The translations under genes were made by a program, and so were the position numbers. DNA of 22,225 nt from JBGRPZ01 sp041725955 (GTDB taxonomy: Bacteria > Bacteroidota > Bacteroidia > Bacteroidales > JBGRPZ01), in NCBI GenBank assembly GCA_041725955.1, contig JBGRQE010000059.1, positions 1 to 22,225 of the forward strand, written 5' to 3'. Within the stretch, counting starts at the first letter, position 1, and each line of letters opens with the position of its first letter. Positions 14,469-22,225 of this stretch are shown here, piece by piece. The notes beneath the pieces were generated by a model, which did not search any database, had not been told where the DNA came from, and was given only the letters and a program-made list of their open reading frames with translations.

Positions 14469-15463
14469 TGCCATTAGTTGAAAGAGTATTACTAACAGGA
14501 GCAAATGGATTGTTAGGAGCAAATATTGCTGAAGAGTTATTGAAAAGGGGCTATATTGTACGTGCAATTATTCGTCATGGGAGTAATTGTATTGCCTTGG
14601 ATGATTTGGATGTGGAGCTTTTTTATGGAGATATTTCATCTGAAAAAGATTTAGATCAGGCAATACAAGATTGTTCTTATGTAATTCATGCTGCTGCCAC
14701 AACAAGTCAGCTTCCTGGCGATTACTGGTATTCAAGACGAATAAATCTTGAAGTTACAAAACGCCTTGTCCATATATCACAGAAATATACAATTAAACGA
14801 TTTGTCTATATCAGTACAACAAATGCTTTTACCAATGGTAGTATTATAAATCCGGGTGATGAAAAAGGAGGGTTTATGCCATGGTTAAAAGATTCGGGTT
14901 ATGCTTATAGTAAATATCTTGCACAAGAATTTGTAATAAAAAAGGCCACTGATGAGAATTTTCCTGCATTAGTTTTAGCTCCAACTTTTATGCTTGGATC
15001 ACGGGATGGTAAATTGTCGAGTGGTAAACTATTGATGCATTCGCTTAAAAAAAGAATTGTTTTTTATCCTCCTGGAGGTAAGAATATTATAGATGTAGGG
15101 CATGTTGCTGAGGTAGTTGTAAATACGCTACAAATTGGAGAGCATGGAGAGAAATATTTATTGGCAGGCGAGAATATTACTTATGCTTCCCTTTTTCGAT
15201 TAATTAAAAAGGTGAGTAAACGTAAACAAATATTACTTCCATTACCTAAAACTTTATTGGTTGTTATATCCACTGTTTTTTCCTTTCTTTATTCCGTTTT
15301 TGGTTGGAATTTGGTTTTCGTACGTGTAAATCAGCGTCTTTTATGTTTAGATAATTATTTTACCGGAAAGAAAGCTGAAGAGTCCTTGGGTTTAAAGAAA
15401 ACCGTTATAGAAAAGGCTATACATAAAGAAATAGATTGGTTTAGGGGTAAGGGGTTTTTATGA
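14468..15463 (+). CDS. NAD-dependent epimerase/dehydratase family protein (extended SDR)
   Basis: A 331-residue extended SDR. The nucleotide loop TGANGLLGANI is at 10-20, with the NAD-adenine region around GDISSEKDL (54-62) and HAAATTS (74-80). The active-site Ser/Thr is in YISTTNA (114-120) and Tyr145/Lys149 in YAYSK. Later segments such as IIDVGHVAEVVV (about 197-208) are typical of the dihydroflavonol-4-reductase/3-beta-HSD-like and hopanoid-associated epimerase groups, which act on lipid or aromatic ketones or nucleotide sugars. A hydrophobic helix (about 260-285) lies in the C-terminal half, hinting at membrane association. It is coupled to genes on both sides: 1-bp overlap upstream and ATGA overlap with the sensor kinase downstream. 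Substrate unknown. Confidence 0.87.
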   Translation: MPLVERVLLTGANGLLGANIAEELLKRGYIVRAIIRHGSNCIALDDLDVELFYGDISSEKDLDQAIQDCSYVIHAAATTSQLPGDYWYSRRINLEVTKRLVHISQKYTIKRFVYISTTNAFTNGSIINPGDEKGGFMPWLKDSGYAYSKYLAQEFVIKKATDENFPALVLAPTFMLGSRDGKLSSGKLLMHSLKKRIVFYPPGGKNIIDVGHVAEVVVNTLQIGEHGEKYLLAGENITYASLFRLIKKVSKRKQILLPLPKTLLVVISTVFSFLYSVFGWNLVFVRVNQRLLCLDNYFTGKKAEESLGLKKTVIEKAIHKEIDWFRGKGFL

Positions 15464-16515
15464 AAAATTCAAGGAAGTATAAAAAATTCGGGTTAAGGTT
15501 ATTGGCTGTTTTTTGCATTCAGTTAATTATAAAACACTTTGATCAAAGTTTTACAACTATATTTTCATGTGGAATTCGATCCTTGTATTTTGCATTTATA
15601 TTTCTTTTTATTTGGCTGTCATCTTGGTATTTGGTTGATTGGTGGAATAAAAAACATAGCAATAGCAATCAGCTTCTAAAGCTGTTGTGCTATTTTTTTA
15701 TTGGATTAATATCAGCATGGATTCATAGTTTATTGTATCGTTATGGCGATATTTTGTTGTTCAAAAAAGCATATATATGGGATGAAATTCCATGGTATCA
15801 CCCTGAATTCATAGTAGGATTAATGTTGTTTTTTTTAACAGGATGCCTTATCAATGAATATTTTGCCAGCGACTTGAAAATGAAAGAAAAACAGTTGGAA
15901 GCAGAGCGTTTGGCAAAAGAAAATGTTTTTGCTCAATATAGATCATTGAAAGCACAAATAGAGCCACATTTTCTATTTAATTCCTTAAGTGTTCTATCTT
16001 CGATTGTATATACTGATAGTCAGTTAGCATCAGAATTTATAATTAAACTGTCTGGTTTGCTAAGGTATATTCTTGAAAAGAATGATCGAGTTTTAGTAAG
16101 CCTGGATGAAGAAGTGAAAATGGCTTCAGATTATTTCTTTTTGATAAAGACTCGTTTTGGAGAAAGCGTGTATCTAGATTTTAATTTAAAGCAGGTAGGA
16201 ATTCCTAAAATTTATCTTCCTCCAGGTTCATTACAGGAACTGATTTCGAATGCTCTAAAGCATAATTCCTTTTCGAATGAAAAGCCTCTACGTATTTATA
16301 TTACTCTGGATAAAGAGAGGATACTAGTAGAAAATAACATTCAGGAAAGAGTTTTATTGGCAGATTCGACGGGTACAGGACTTAATAATCTTAAAAAGCG
16401 TTATAAGTTAATTAGTGGAAAAGAGGTAAGTGTTGTGAAGGTAAAGGATTGTTTTAGAGTTTATTTGCCTTTTTTATATATCAGTCATTATGAGAGTATT
16501 AATTATAGAGGATGA
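15460..16515 (+). CDS. LytS-type sensor histidine kinase (HisKA-less, His_kinase family)
   Basis: A 351-residue membrane sensor kinase. Four hydrophobic segments (about 10-26, 38-60, 72-92, 116-133) form an N-terminal membrane domain with no large extracellular loop, so it probably senses a membrane or intramembrane signal. A charged coiled coil (138-162) leads to the phosphoacceptor motif AQIEPHFLFNSL (His170) of the LytS/YehU (PF06580) class. The HATPase_c region has the N-box QELISNALKHN (Asn264) and G-box STGTGLNNLKKRY (303-315). All key residues are present. It shares ATGA with the SDR before it, and its last 26 bp overlap the response regulator gene, so it almost certainly pairs with that protein. 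Confidence 0.93.
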   Translation: MKNSRKYKKFGLRLLAVFCIQLIIKHFDQSFTTIFSCGIRSLYFAFIFLFIWLSSWYLVDWWNKKHSNSNQLLKLLCYFFIGLISAWIHSLLYRYGDILLFKKAYIWDEIPWYHPEFIVGLMLFFLTGCLINEYFASDLKMKEKQLEAERLAKENVFAQYRSLKAQIEPHFLFNSLSVLSSIVYTDSQLASEFIIKLSGLLRYILEKNDRVLVSLDEEVKMASDYFFLIKTRFGESVYLDFNLKQVGIPKIYLPPGSLQELISNALKHNSFSNEKPLRIYITLDKERILVENNIQERVLLADSTGTGLNNLKKRYKLISGKEVSVVKVKDCFRVYLPFLYISHYESINYRG

Positions 16516-17245
16516 AGTTTTTATTTCGGATCACTTAAGAAAAATTATTTGTCAGATTCGGCCTGATGTAGAGGTGGTTGGACAATTATGTTCTGTTGAA
16601 GAATCAATTGTCTGGTTAAGATCAAATCATACTCCTGACTTAATATTTCAAGATATAGAGTTGAAAGATGGAAATTGTTTTGCTATTTACCAAGAAGTAG
16701 AAATTGATGCGCCTATTGTTTTGACCACTGCATACAGTAAATATGCTTTGCAATCTTTTGATTTAAATAGTATTGCTTATTTGTTAAAACCATTTTCTTT
16801 AGATGATTTAAAAGAGGTTTTTATTAAATATGATAAGTTTCGTTTTATATTCGACCTCCGCCAGGTGAAGAAATTAAAAGAAATGTTACAGAATGAGAAA
16901 GTAGTTTATCGTCAACGGTTTTTGTTTCGTATTGGCGATTCTTTTCAATTTATTAATGTTTCTGATGTCGCATATTTTTACTCAGATTGCGGATTGTCTT
17001 TTGCATTAAGTGTTGATGGGGAGAGGTTTCCTTTAGACCAATCTTTAGTAGATATTGCAAAGAGCTTAGACCCTCAAATGTTTTTTCAGATTAGTCGTCA
17101 GTGTATATTGAATATTTCTTCAATTAAAAAGATACATACCTATTTCAGTGGGCGTTTAAAATTGGATTTAATTCCTGAGCATGATTTTGAAGCTGTTGTA
17201 AGTCGCGATCGGGTAAAAGCTTTTAAACAGTGGTTGAGTATATAG
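16490..17245 (+). CDS. LytTR-family response regulator
   Basis: A 251-residue DNA-binding response regulator, the expected partner of the preceding kinase. The receiver domain (1-115) has the acidic pair Glu7/Asp8, phosphoacceptor Asp55 in FQDIEL, Thr79/Thr80 and Lys100 in LLKPF. The LytTR DNA-binding domain (about 143-248) has the family blocks VSDVAYFYSDCG, FFQISRQCILNISSIKKI and RLKLDL. The start at 16490 lies inside the kinase frame; later in-frame ATG codons would remove the acidic pocket, so this start is needed. LytTR proteins bind pairs of direct repeats; the TACCATTCACCA pair upstream of the operon (20-bp spacing) is a reasonable but untested target. Confidence 0.94.
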   Translation: MRVLIIEDEVFISDHLRKIICQIRPDVEVVGQLCSVEESIVWLRSNHTPDLIFQDIELKDGNCFAIYQEVEIDAPIVLTTAYSKYALQSFDLNSIAYLLKPFSLDDLKEVFIKYDKFRFIFDLRQVKKLKEMLQNEKVVYRQRFLFRIGDSFQFINVSDVAYFYSDCGLSFALSVDGERFPLDQSLVDIAKSLDPQMFFQISRQCILNISSIKKIHTYFSGRLKLDLIPEHDFEAVVSRDRVKAFKQWLSI

Positions 17246-17309
17246 TACTAAACTTTTTTGTGTTTTTAGTTGTTTGAACACCAGATAAATATTGGTTTTT
17301 CAGGATGCT

Positions 17310-17364
17310 TTCTGGAAAATCCCTCGTTTTTTACTTCCTATATTTTTCTGTATTTCTTCCAGAA
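17310..17364 (+). other. Inverted repeat upstream of accC
   Basis: TTCTGGAA (17310-17317) and TTCCAGAA (17357-17364) are exact inverted repeats 39 bases apart, the second ending 15 bases before the accC ATG. It could be a regulator site or a leader fold that brings the start region into a stem. No clear -7 box was found in this 134-base gap; TATTTTTC (17341-17348) is one mismatch away. Confidence 0.35.
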
Positions 17365-17379
17365 TAAACAACTCATTCT

Positions 17380-18888
17380 ATGATAAAAAAAGTGCTTATT
17401 GCTAATAGAGGAGAAATTGCTTTACGTATTATGCGTTCGTGTCGTGAGATTGGATTACGAACTGTAGCTGTTTATAGTGATGCCGATCGTAAAGCAATGC
17501 ATGTACGTTATGCCGATGAGGCATATTATATTGGTCCTGCTCCTTCAACAGAGAGTTATTTGAATAAAGAGAAGATAATTCAAGTAGCTGTAGATTGTAA
17601 AGCTGATGCTGTTCATCCGGGTTATGGATTCTTATCTGAAAATGCGGAATTCTCAGAGTTATGTAAAAAAAATAATATAATCTTTATTGGGCCAGATGCT
17701 TATGCAATTCATACTATGGGTGATAAAATCACTGCCCGTAAAACTATGATTGCTGCAGGTATTCCTGTTGTACCCGGAACTACAGAGCCTATTATAGATA
17801 TTGGTGAGGCAAAAAAAGTTATAAAAGAAATTGGACTTCCTGTAATGATAAAAGCATCAGCAGGGGGCGGTGGTAAGGGAATGCGTTTGGTGCATAAAGC
17901 CAAAGATATTGAAAGTGCTATTCGTTCTGCAAAGTCCGAAGCATTGTCTTCTTTTGGAGATGACGCAGTTTATATAGAGAAGTATATACAATCTCCTCAC
18001 CATATTGAATTCCAGATTTTATGTGACAATCATGGAAATGCTGTACATCTGTTTGAGCGTGAATGTTCAGTTCAGCGTAGGCATCAGAAGGTAGTAGAGG
18101 AAACTCCATCTCCATTATTAAATCAAGAAGTTCGAATGGATATGGGAGCACATGCTGTTGCAGCAGCCCAAGCCGTAAATTATTCAGGCGCCGGAACCAT
18201 TGAGTTTGTAATGGATAATCAGCTAAACTACTATTTTTTGGAGATGAATACCCGTTTACAGGTTGAGCATCCTATTACTGAACGTGTAGTAGGCGTTGAC
18301 CTTGTAAAGCAACAGATTGATATTGCAAACAATTTGCCTTTACCATTTAAACAAGAAGATTTATCACAATCGGGGCACGCTATTGAAGTACGAATATATG
18401 CCGAAGATTCTGATAACAATTTTATGCCTTGTCCAGGTATGGTGGAATATATATCTGTTCCTCTGGGTTTGGGTGTGCGTACAGATGGTTATGTTTATGA
18501 AGGTTATGAAATTCCGATTCATTACGATCCTATGATTTCAAAGCTTATTGTATGGGCAAAAACTCGATCGGAAGCTATCCTTAGGCTGGAACGTGCTTTG
18601 TCGGAATATAAAATTAGTGGAGTTAAAACTTCTATACCATTCTTGGTGCGTATTCTGGAAAGTGAAGACTTTAGATCAGGTAATTATAATACACATTTTA
18701 TCGAAGATCATAAAGATTACCTTTTTAAGAAAAAGAAGCCTAATCAAGAGCGTGAAGATATTACAGCGATTACCTCGTATATCGACTATTTGGATAAACT
18801 ATCATCCTTACAGCCTAATCAGAAGTCTTATTCTTTGGGTAACAACTGGAAAGACTTTGGAAGAAAACGTAATGTATTAAAAATATAA
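17380..18888 (+). CDS. accC: Biotin carboxylase subunit of acyl-CoA carboxylase
   Basis: Cytoplasmic ATP-grasp enzyme that carboxylates the biotin of the carrier protein using ATP and bicarbonate. It has 502 residues, slightly longer than the roughly 450 of stand-alone acetyl-CoA AccC; the last 50 residues (about 450-502) are a basic, low-similarity tail. The N-terminal domain starts KKVLIANRGEIALRI and contains HPGYGFLSEN (79-88). ATP-binding residues are Lys116, Lys158 and the glycine loop AGGGGKGM (161-168); metal ligands are Glu275 and Glu288 in EMNTRLQVEHP; catalytic Arg292, Gln294, Glu296 and Arg338 are all present. It is 18 bp before the carrier gene and forms a three-gene operon with it and a carboxyltransferase, so it serves this acyl-CoA carboxylase rather than a long-chain PycB-type enzyme. 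Confidence 0.93.
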   Translation: MIKKVLIANRGEIALRIMRSCREIGLRTVAVYSDADRKAMHVRYADEAYYIGPAPSTESYLNKEKIIQVAVDCKADAVHPGYGFLSENAEFSELCKKNNIIFIGPDAYAIHTMGDKITARKTMIAAGIPVVPGTTEPIIDIGEAKKVIKEIGLPVMIKASAGGGGKGMRLVHKAKDIESAIRSAKSEALSSFGDDAVYIEKYIQSPHHIEFQILCDNHGNAVHLFERECSVQRRHQKVVEETPSPLLNQEVRMDMGAHAVAAAQAVNYSGAGTIEFVMDNQLNYYFLEMNTRLQVEHPITERVVGVDLVKQQIDIANNLPLPFKQEDLSQSGHAIEVRIYAEDSDNNFMPCPGMVEYISVPLGLGVRTDGYVYEGYEIPIHYDPMISKLIVWAKTRSEAILRLERALSEYKISGVKTSIPFLVRILESEDFRSGNYNTHFIEDHKDYLFKKKKPNQEREDITAITSYIDYLDKLSSLQPNQKSYSLGNNWKDFGRKRNVLKI

Positions 18889-18906
18889 CCCTCTATTATT
18901 CAGCTT

Positions 18907-19416
18907 ATGAAATCTGTAGAAATAAAAATCAATGGTCGAATGGCAGAACTTAGAATCATTCATAGAAAGGGTGATCATATTCTTGCCGAAGTAGACGGTC
19001 GAAGATATGAGTTGGATTTATGTCGCTTAAAAGAGGGTGTATATTCAATTCTTACTGATGGGAAATCATATAATATTGATTTGGTACAACAGAAATCATT
19101 CAAAGATTATGTTGGGCATACCCATTATAGTACTTATGATATTTCCATTATCGATGCCGAAGCTAAGTATCTTCAGGCTAAAGGAAATAAAGGTGGTGAT
19201 GATAGCAATATAATAAGCTCACCTATGCCAGGTAAAGTAGTACGTATCCCTGCTAAAGAAGGTGAAATGCTTAAAGAGGGAGAAACAGCAATTGTTGTAT
19301 CAGCAATGAAAATGGAAAGTGAGTATAAGGTTAATAGCGATAAAAAAGTGGTACGCATAATGGTAAAAGAAGGTGATATTATTGAAGGGAATCAACCGCT
19401 GGTTATTTTAGAATAA
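18907..19416 (+). CDS. Biotin carboxyl carrier protein of acyl-CoA carboxylase
   Basis: A 169-residue carrier. The C-terminal biotinyl domain (about 100-169) begins SSPMPGKVVRIPAKEGE and has the biotinylation motif VSAMKMES with Lys135 as acceptor. The N-terminal 90 residues are a beta-rich domain of the kind that docks biotin carboxylase and carboxyltransferase in propionyl-CoA and related carboxylases, unlike the Ala/Pro-rich linker of E. coli AccB. It lies between the carboxylase and transferase genes. The 61-base gap to the next gene has no terminator. The Lys is probably biotinylated by a BirA-type ligase encoded elsewhere. Confidence 0.93.
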   Translation: MKSVEIKINGRMAELRIIHRKGDHILAEVDGRRYELDLCRLKEGVYSILTDGKSYNIDLVQQKSFKDYVGHTHYSTYDISIIDAEAKYLQAKGNKGGDDSNIISSPMPGKVVRIPAKEGEMLKEGETAIVVSAMKMESEYKVNSDKKVVRIMVKEGDIIEGNQPLVILE

Positions 19417-19477
19417 GTAGTGTTGTTTTTTTCGACCCATAAATAATAATGTATCGCAAATATCTAAACAAAGAAAC

Positions 19478-21013
19478 ATGGCAAACAAAGATAAATATAA
19501 AGAATTAGAAGATAGAAATCGTAGGGCAGAACTCGGTGGTGGAGAAGAGCGTATTGAAAGACAACATAAGGCTGGTCGTAAGACTGCTCGCGAGCGAATC
19601 AAAGAGTTATTGGATGTACATACTTTTGTAGAAATAGGGAAATTTGTTACCCATAGATCACATGACTTTGGTATGGAAAAGAAGACTATTCCTGGTGATG
19701 GAGTAGTAACTGGTTATGGTAAAATAGATGGCAGATTGGTTTATGTATTTGCTCAAGATTTTACGGTTTTTGGAGGTACTCTCTCTCGTACCAATGCCAA
19801 TAAAATTACAAAGATTATGGATTTGGCTATGGAAATGGGAGCACCAGTAATTGGATTGAATGATAGTGGAGGAGCTCGTATTCAAGAAGGAGTAGATAGC
19901 CTATCAGGTTATGCGGATATTTTTCATCGAAATGTGAAGGCTTCTGGAGTTATTCCCCAGCTTTCGGCAATCTTGGGTCCATGTGCAGGTGGAGCTGTAT
20001 ATTCTCCTGCTTTAACCGATTTTATATTGATGACCGAGGAGAAGTCTTATATGTTTGTTACAGGTCCTGAGGTAATAAAAACGGTGACTCATGAAGAAGT
20101 AACTAAAGAAGAGTTGGGTGGTGCTAAAACACATAATTCCAAAAGTGGTGTTGCTCACCTAATGGCAGAGGATGATACCAAGGCTATGCTAAGTTTACGT
20201 GAGTTATTAAGCTTTCTGCCAAGCAATAATTTAGAAGATCCTCCATTGAAACCATGTACCGATAATATTCATCGTGAAGAGCATATATTAGATACTCTAA
20301 TTCCTATAGATTCCAATAAACCCTATAATATGAAGGTGCTTATTGAAAAGATAATTGATGATGGCAATTTCTTTGAAATTCACCCTCATTATGCACAGAA
20401 TATTATTGTGGGCTTTGCCCGTATGGGAGGTCGTCCTGTGGGTATAGTTGCTAATCAACCTCAAGTATTGGCAGGAGTTCTGGATATAGATTCATCAACA
20501 AAAGGTGCACGCTTTGTGCGTTTTTGTGATGCTTTTAATATCCCACTGATCTCATTGGTAGATGTTCCTGGATTCTTGCCCGGCACAACGCAGGAGTATG
20601 GAGGAATTATTCGTCATGGAGCGAAATTGCTGTTTGCTTTTTCTGAGGCTAGTGTTCCTAAGATTACAGTTGTAATTAGAAAAGCATATGGAGGAGCTTA
20701 TGATGTTATGAATTCAAAACATATTGGAGCTGATGTGAATTTTGCTTATCCAAGTGCCGAGATTGCCGTAATGGGATCTGAGGGAGCTGTAAATATTTTG
20801 AATAAAGATAAGCTTAGTGAAGAGCAACATCAAAAAGCTGTTGAAGAATATAAAGAAAAGTTTGCATCACCTTATAAGGCTGCAGAAGCTGGTTATATTG
20901 ATGAAATTATACAGCCCAGCAATACTCGTTATCGCATTATTCAGGCATTGGAAATGACACAGACAAAGGCACAAAACACTCCTGCAAAAAAGCATGGTAA
21001 TATGCCTTTGTAG
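19478..21013 (+). CDS. Acyl-CoA carboxylase carboxyltransferase subunit (propionyl-CoA/methylmalonyl-CoA type)
   Basis: A 511-residue carboxyltransferase of the PccB/MmdA type, with fused N and C crotonase-like domains. The first oxyanion region includes LNDSGGARIQEGV (127-139) and GPCAGGAVYSPAL (167-179). The second includes VDVPGFLPGT (361-370) and RKAYGGAYDVM (401-411). The Asp in AYDVM (Asp409) lies where Asp favours propionyl-CoA in Streptomyces PccB, a placement I recall rather than align here. With a dedicated biotin carboxylase upstream, ATP-dependent propionyl-CoA carboxylation to methylmalonyl-CoA is likely; a decarboxylase role would need an OadB-like membrane subunit, not seen in the window. 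The stop is 3 bp from the convergent tlpA-like gene. Confidence 0.92.
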   Translation: MANKDKYKELEDRNRRAELGGGEERIERQHKAGRKTARERIKELLDVHTFVEIGKFVTHRSHDFGMEKKTIPGDGVVTGYGKIDGRLVYVFAQDFTVFGGTLSRTNANKITKIMDLAMEMGAPVIGLNDSGGARIQEGVDSLSGYADIFHRNVKASGVIPQLSAILGPCAGGAVYSPALTDFILMTEEKSYMFVTGPEVIKTVTHEEVTKEELGGAKTHNSKSGVAHLMAEDDTKAMLSLRELLSFLPSNNLEDPPLKPCTDNIHREEHILDTLIPIDSNKPYNMKVLIEKIIDDGNFFEIHPHYAQNIIVGFARMGGRPVGIVANQPQVLAGVLDIDSSTKGARFVRFCDAFNIPLISLVDVPGFLPGTTQEYGGIIRHGAKLLFAFSEASVPKITVVIRKAYGGAYDVMNSKHIGADVNFAYPSAEIAVMGSEGAVNILNKDKLSEEQHQKAVEEYKEKFASPYKAAEAGYIDEIIQPSNTRYRIIQALEMTQTKAQNTPAKKHGNMPL

Positions 21014-21016
21014 TAG

Positions 21017-21604
21017 CTATTTATTGTCCAATAAATCCCGCACTGATTTGTCATTCCAATTGGCAGCACCTTTATGCTTTAAGATAATTGCACCTTCAGG
21101 AGAAATTATGAAAGTAATAGGAATGGAGGTGCTATTTAAATCTTGAGGTGTATTTTGGTATGAGGTATAAGTGGGGAGATTATAGCCCTTTCTATCCATA
21201 AATTTGGAAACTGTATTTTTATTCTCGTTTGACAGAAGGATAAATTCTACTTGATTACCATAATCATTATACAGTTTTTGAATAGAGGGCATTTCTCCTA
21301 CACAAGGAGGGCACCATGTTGCCCAGAAATTTAAAAAAACATATTTCCCTTTTAAATCCGATAGTGTAATTTTCTCTCCTTTATAATTAGTAATCTCCCA
21401 GTTTAGAGCTTCGTAGCTAAGAGGAGTATCTTTACTTTTTTCAGATATAGATGGCCCGAAAGAAAAAACGCGGATAACATTGGAAGTTATGAATATACGG
21501 GTTTGTGGAATTATAATTAGGGCAAAAACAACTATAAAAAGAGCATCAAGAAAGATGCCCCATTTAGATTTTTTAAAATATTTCCTGAAAAAATTATCTG
21601 CCAT
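21017..21604 (-). CDS. Membrane-anchored TlpA-like thioredoxin-family protein
   Basis: A 195-residue thiol-disulfide oxidoreductase facing the periplasm. Residues about 15-34 form one uncleaved hydrophobic helix after a basic N-terminus (RKYFKKSK), an N-in anchor. The thioredoxin fold follows, with LKGKYVFLNFWATWCPPC (about 85-101; active-site Cys98 and Cys101) and the cis-proline region STSIPITFI (Pro162). The WCPPC loop is usual for TlpA/ResA, which reduce disulfides in cytochrome c or other exported proteins. The partner is not indicated locally. It starts 11 bp after the metallophosphoesterase stop, so the two are probably co-transcribed. The 3' end faces the carboxylase operon with no room for a terminator. 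Confidence 0.9.
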   Translation of the reverse strand: MADNFFRKYFKKSKWGIFLDALFIVVFALIIIPQTRIFITSNVIRVFSFGPSISEKSKDTPLSYEALNWEITNYKGEKITLSDLKGKYVFLNFWATWCPPCVGEMPSIQKLYNDYGNQVEFILLSNENKNTVSKFMDRKGYNLPTYTSYQNTPQDLNSTSIPITFIISPEGAIILKHKGAANWNDKSVRDLLDNK

Positions 21605-21615
21605 AATCGCTTGAA

Positions 21616-22225
21616 TTACTTTAAGTCTATTACTTCTTTATATACAAGATTCATGCTATTTATCTCCAGAGCCACTAAATTACCAAAGCCCTCTTTCTTT
21701 TTCATATAAACACCATTATCTAAAGCGATAAACGGATAAGCCTCGGGCTTGTTTAGTTGAAGTTCGATAAATTCTAAGGAAACAGGAACATGTCCGTGGA
21801 TTACTTTTCTGTTTCTGGTTTTTTTCAGATCTGGCTGAAAGCTTCTAATCCACATCATGGCATGTGTATCTTCGAAGATATTATCAATTTTAAAATTAAA
21901 GCCAGCATGAACAAGAAGGAAGTTATCTAGTGAGACAAAATGGTTGAGATTTTTCATCCAATCGATATATTCTTTTGGAAATGTTTTGAAGTTTTTCTGA
22001 ACATCGAAACTATAGAGCGTTTCTTTTGCTCCATGCCGTTTCCAATCTTCATAAGGAAGATTTTTACTTTTTATACCTAGGAAAGATTTTCTGTTGAATT
22101 CGGCTTCATAAGCTTTTATACAGTAATCTTCGTGGTTTCCCTTTATGCATTTAATTTGAAGTCCTTGTTTTTGTAATTTCCAGATAAGGTCTATTACACC
22201 TTTGCTATCAGGACCTCTGTCGATA
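21616..22225 (-). CDS. Metallophosphoesterase (calcineurin-like), N-terminus beyond window
   Basis: The minus-strand frame is open from the right edge (first full codon at 22224) to the stop at 21616, giving about 202 visible residues. The visible part starts with DRGPDSKG, the second conserved block of Ser/Thr-type phosphoesterases, followed by CIKGNHEDY (the GNHE metal-binding block), then LLVHAGFN and KVIHGHVP (the later metal-binding His residues). Missing at the left is the first GDxHG/GDxxD-type block. The layout resembles the PrpA/PrpE and ApaH-like serine/threonine phosphatases of about 240-250 residues. Substrate (phosphoprotein, dinucleoside polyphosphate or other) is undetermined. 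The ATG at 21957 is internal and not the start. It is followed after 11 bp by the TlpA-like gene. Confidence 0.9.
   Translation of the reverse strand, partial: IDRGPDSKGVIDLIWKLQKQGLQIKCIKGNHEDYCIKAYEAEFNRKSFLGIKSKNLPYEDWKRHGAKETLYSFDVQKNFKTFPKEYIDWMKNLNHFVSLDNFLLVHAGFNFKIDNIFEDTHAMMWIRSFQPDLKKTRNRKVIHGHVPVSLEFIELQLNKPEAYPFIALDNGVYMKKKEGFGNLVALEINSMNLVYKEVIDLK

Noticed and set aside
21616..21957. Complete 113-residue ORF
   Set aside because: The frame stays open upstream to the window edge and carries the DRGPDS and GNHE motifs, so this is only the C-terminal part of a metallophosphoesterase.

Overview
The window looks like chromosomal DNA of an AT-rich member of the Bacteroidota, probably a marine or anaerobic Bacteroidales/Marinilabiliales-type organism. 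The lineage evidence is a gingipain-type C25 peptidase with a type IX secretion (Por) C-terminal sorting domain, near-absence of Shine-Dalgarno sequences, and several TAnnTTTG -7 boxes of the Bacteroidota primary sigma factor. No mobile element, CRISPR array, rRNA or tRNA was seen. Genus-level placement is inference.

Region 1 (1-7035, minus strand) holds, in transcription order from the right, an ABC-F ATPase, a GDP-mannose pyrophosphorylase (ManC type), an alpha/beta hydrolase with an N-terminal membrane anchor, and a secreted C25 cysteine peptidase closed by a perfect hairpin terminator. These look like separate transcription units. The gaps carry REP-like palindromes (near 3740 and 4985), a stem-loop at 3830-3880, and a striking 23-bp tandem array (2570-2727) just upstream of the peptidase promoter.

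Region 2 (7036-8040) is a 1-kb stretch without a convincing gene between divergent genes. It is full of inverted repeats: a strong bidirectional terminator-like hairpin 43-66 nt upstream of the ABC-F start, lying inside a 27-codon upstream ORF whose stop overlaps that start; then a nested fold closed by an 8-bp stem (7119-7264); then further hairpins. This is the best place in the window for an undescribed RNA or attenuator.

Region 3 (8041-13093, plus strand) carries a DMT-family permease, the ribosomal pair rplU-rpmA with a near-perfect promoter and terminator, serS with a 5'-UTR hairpin and a terminator, and a secreted TPR protein.

Region 4 (13094-17245, plus strand) is a tight five-gene operon: a DUF2062 membrane protein, a classical SDR, an extended SDR, a LytS-type sensor kinase and a LytTR response regulator. 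The last three junctions overlap (1, 4 and 26 bp), so the reductases and the two-component system are probably made together.

Region 5 (17246-21013, plus strand) is a three-gene biotin-dependent acyl-CoA carboxylase operon (biotin carboxylase, biotin carrier, carboxyltransferase), most likely propionyl-CoA carboxylase linking propionyl-CoA and methylmalonyl-CoA. It meets, with only 3 bp between stop codons, a minus-strand pair: a membrane-anchored TlpA-like thioredoxin and a metallophosphoesterase cut by the right edge of the window.
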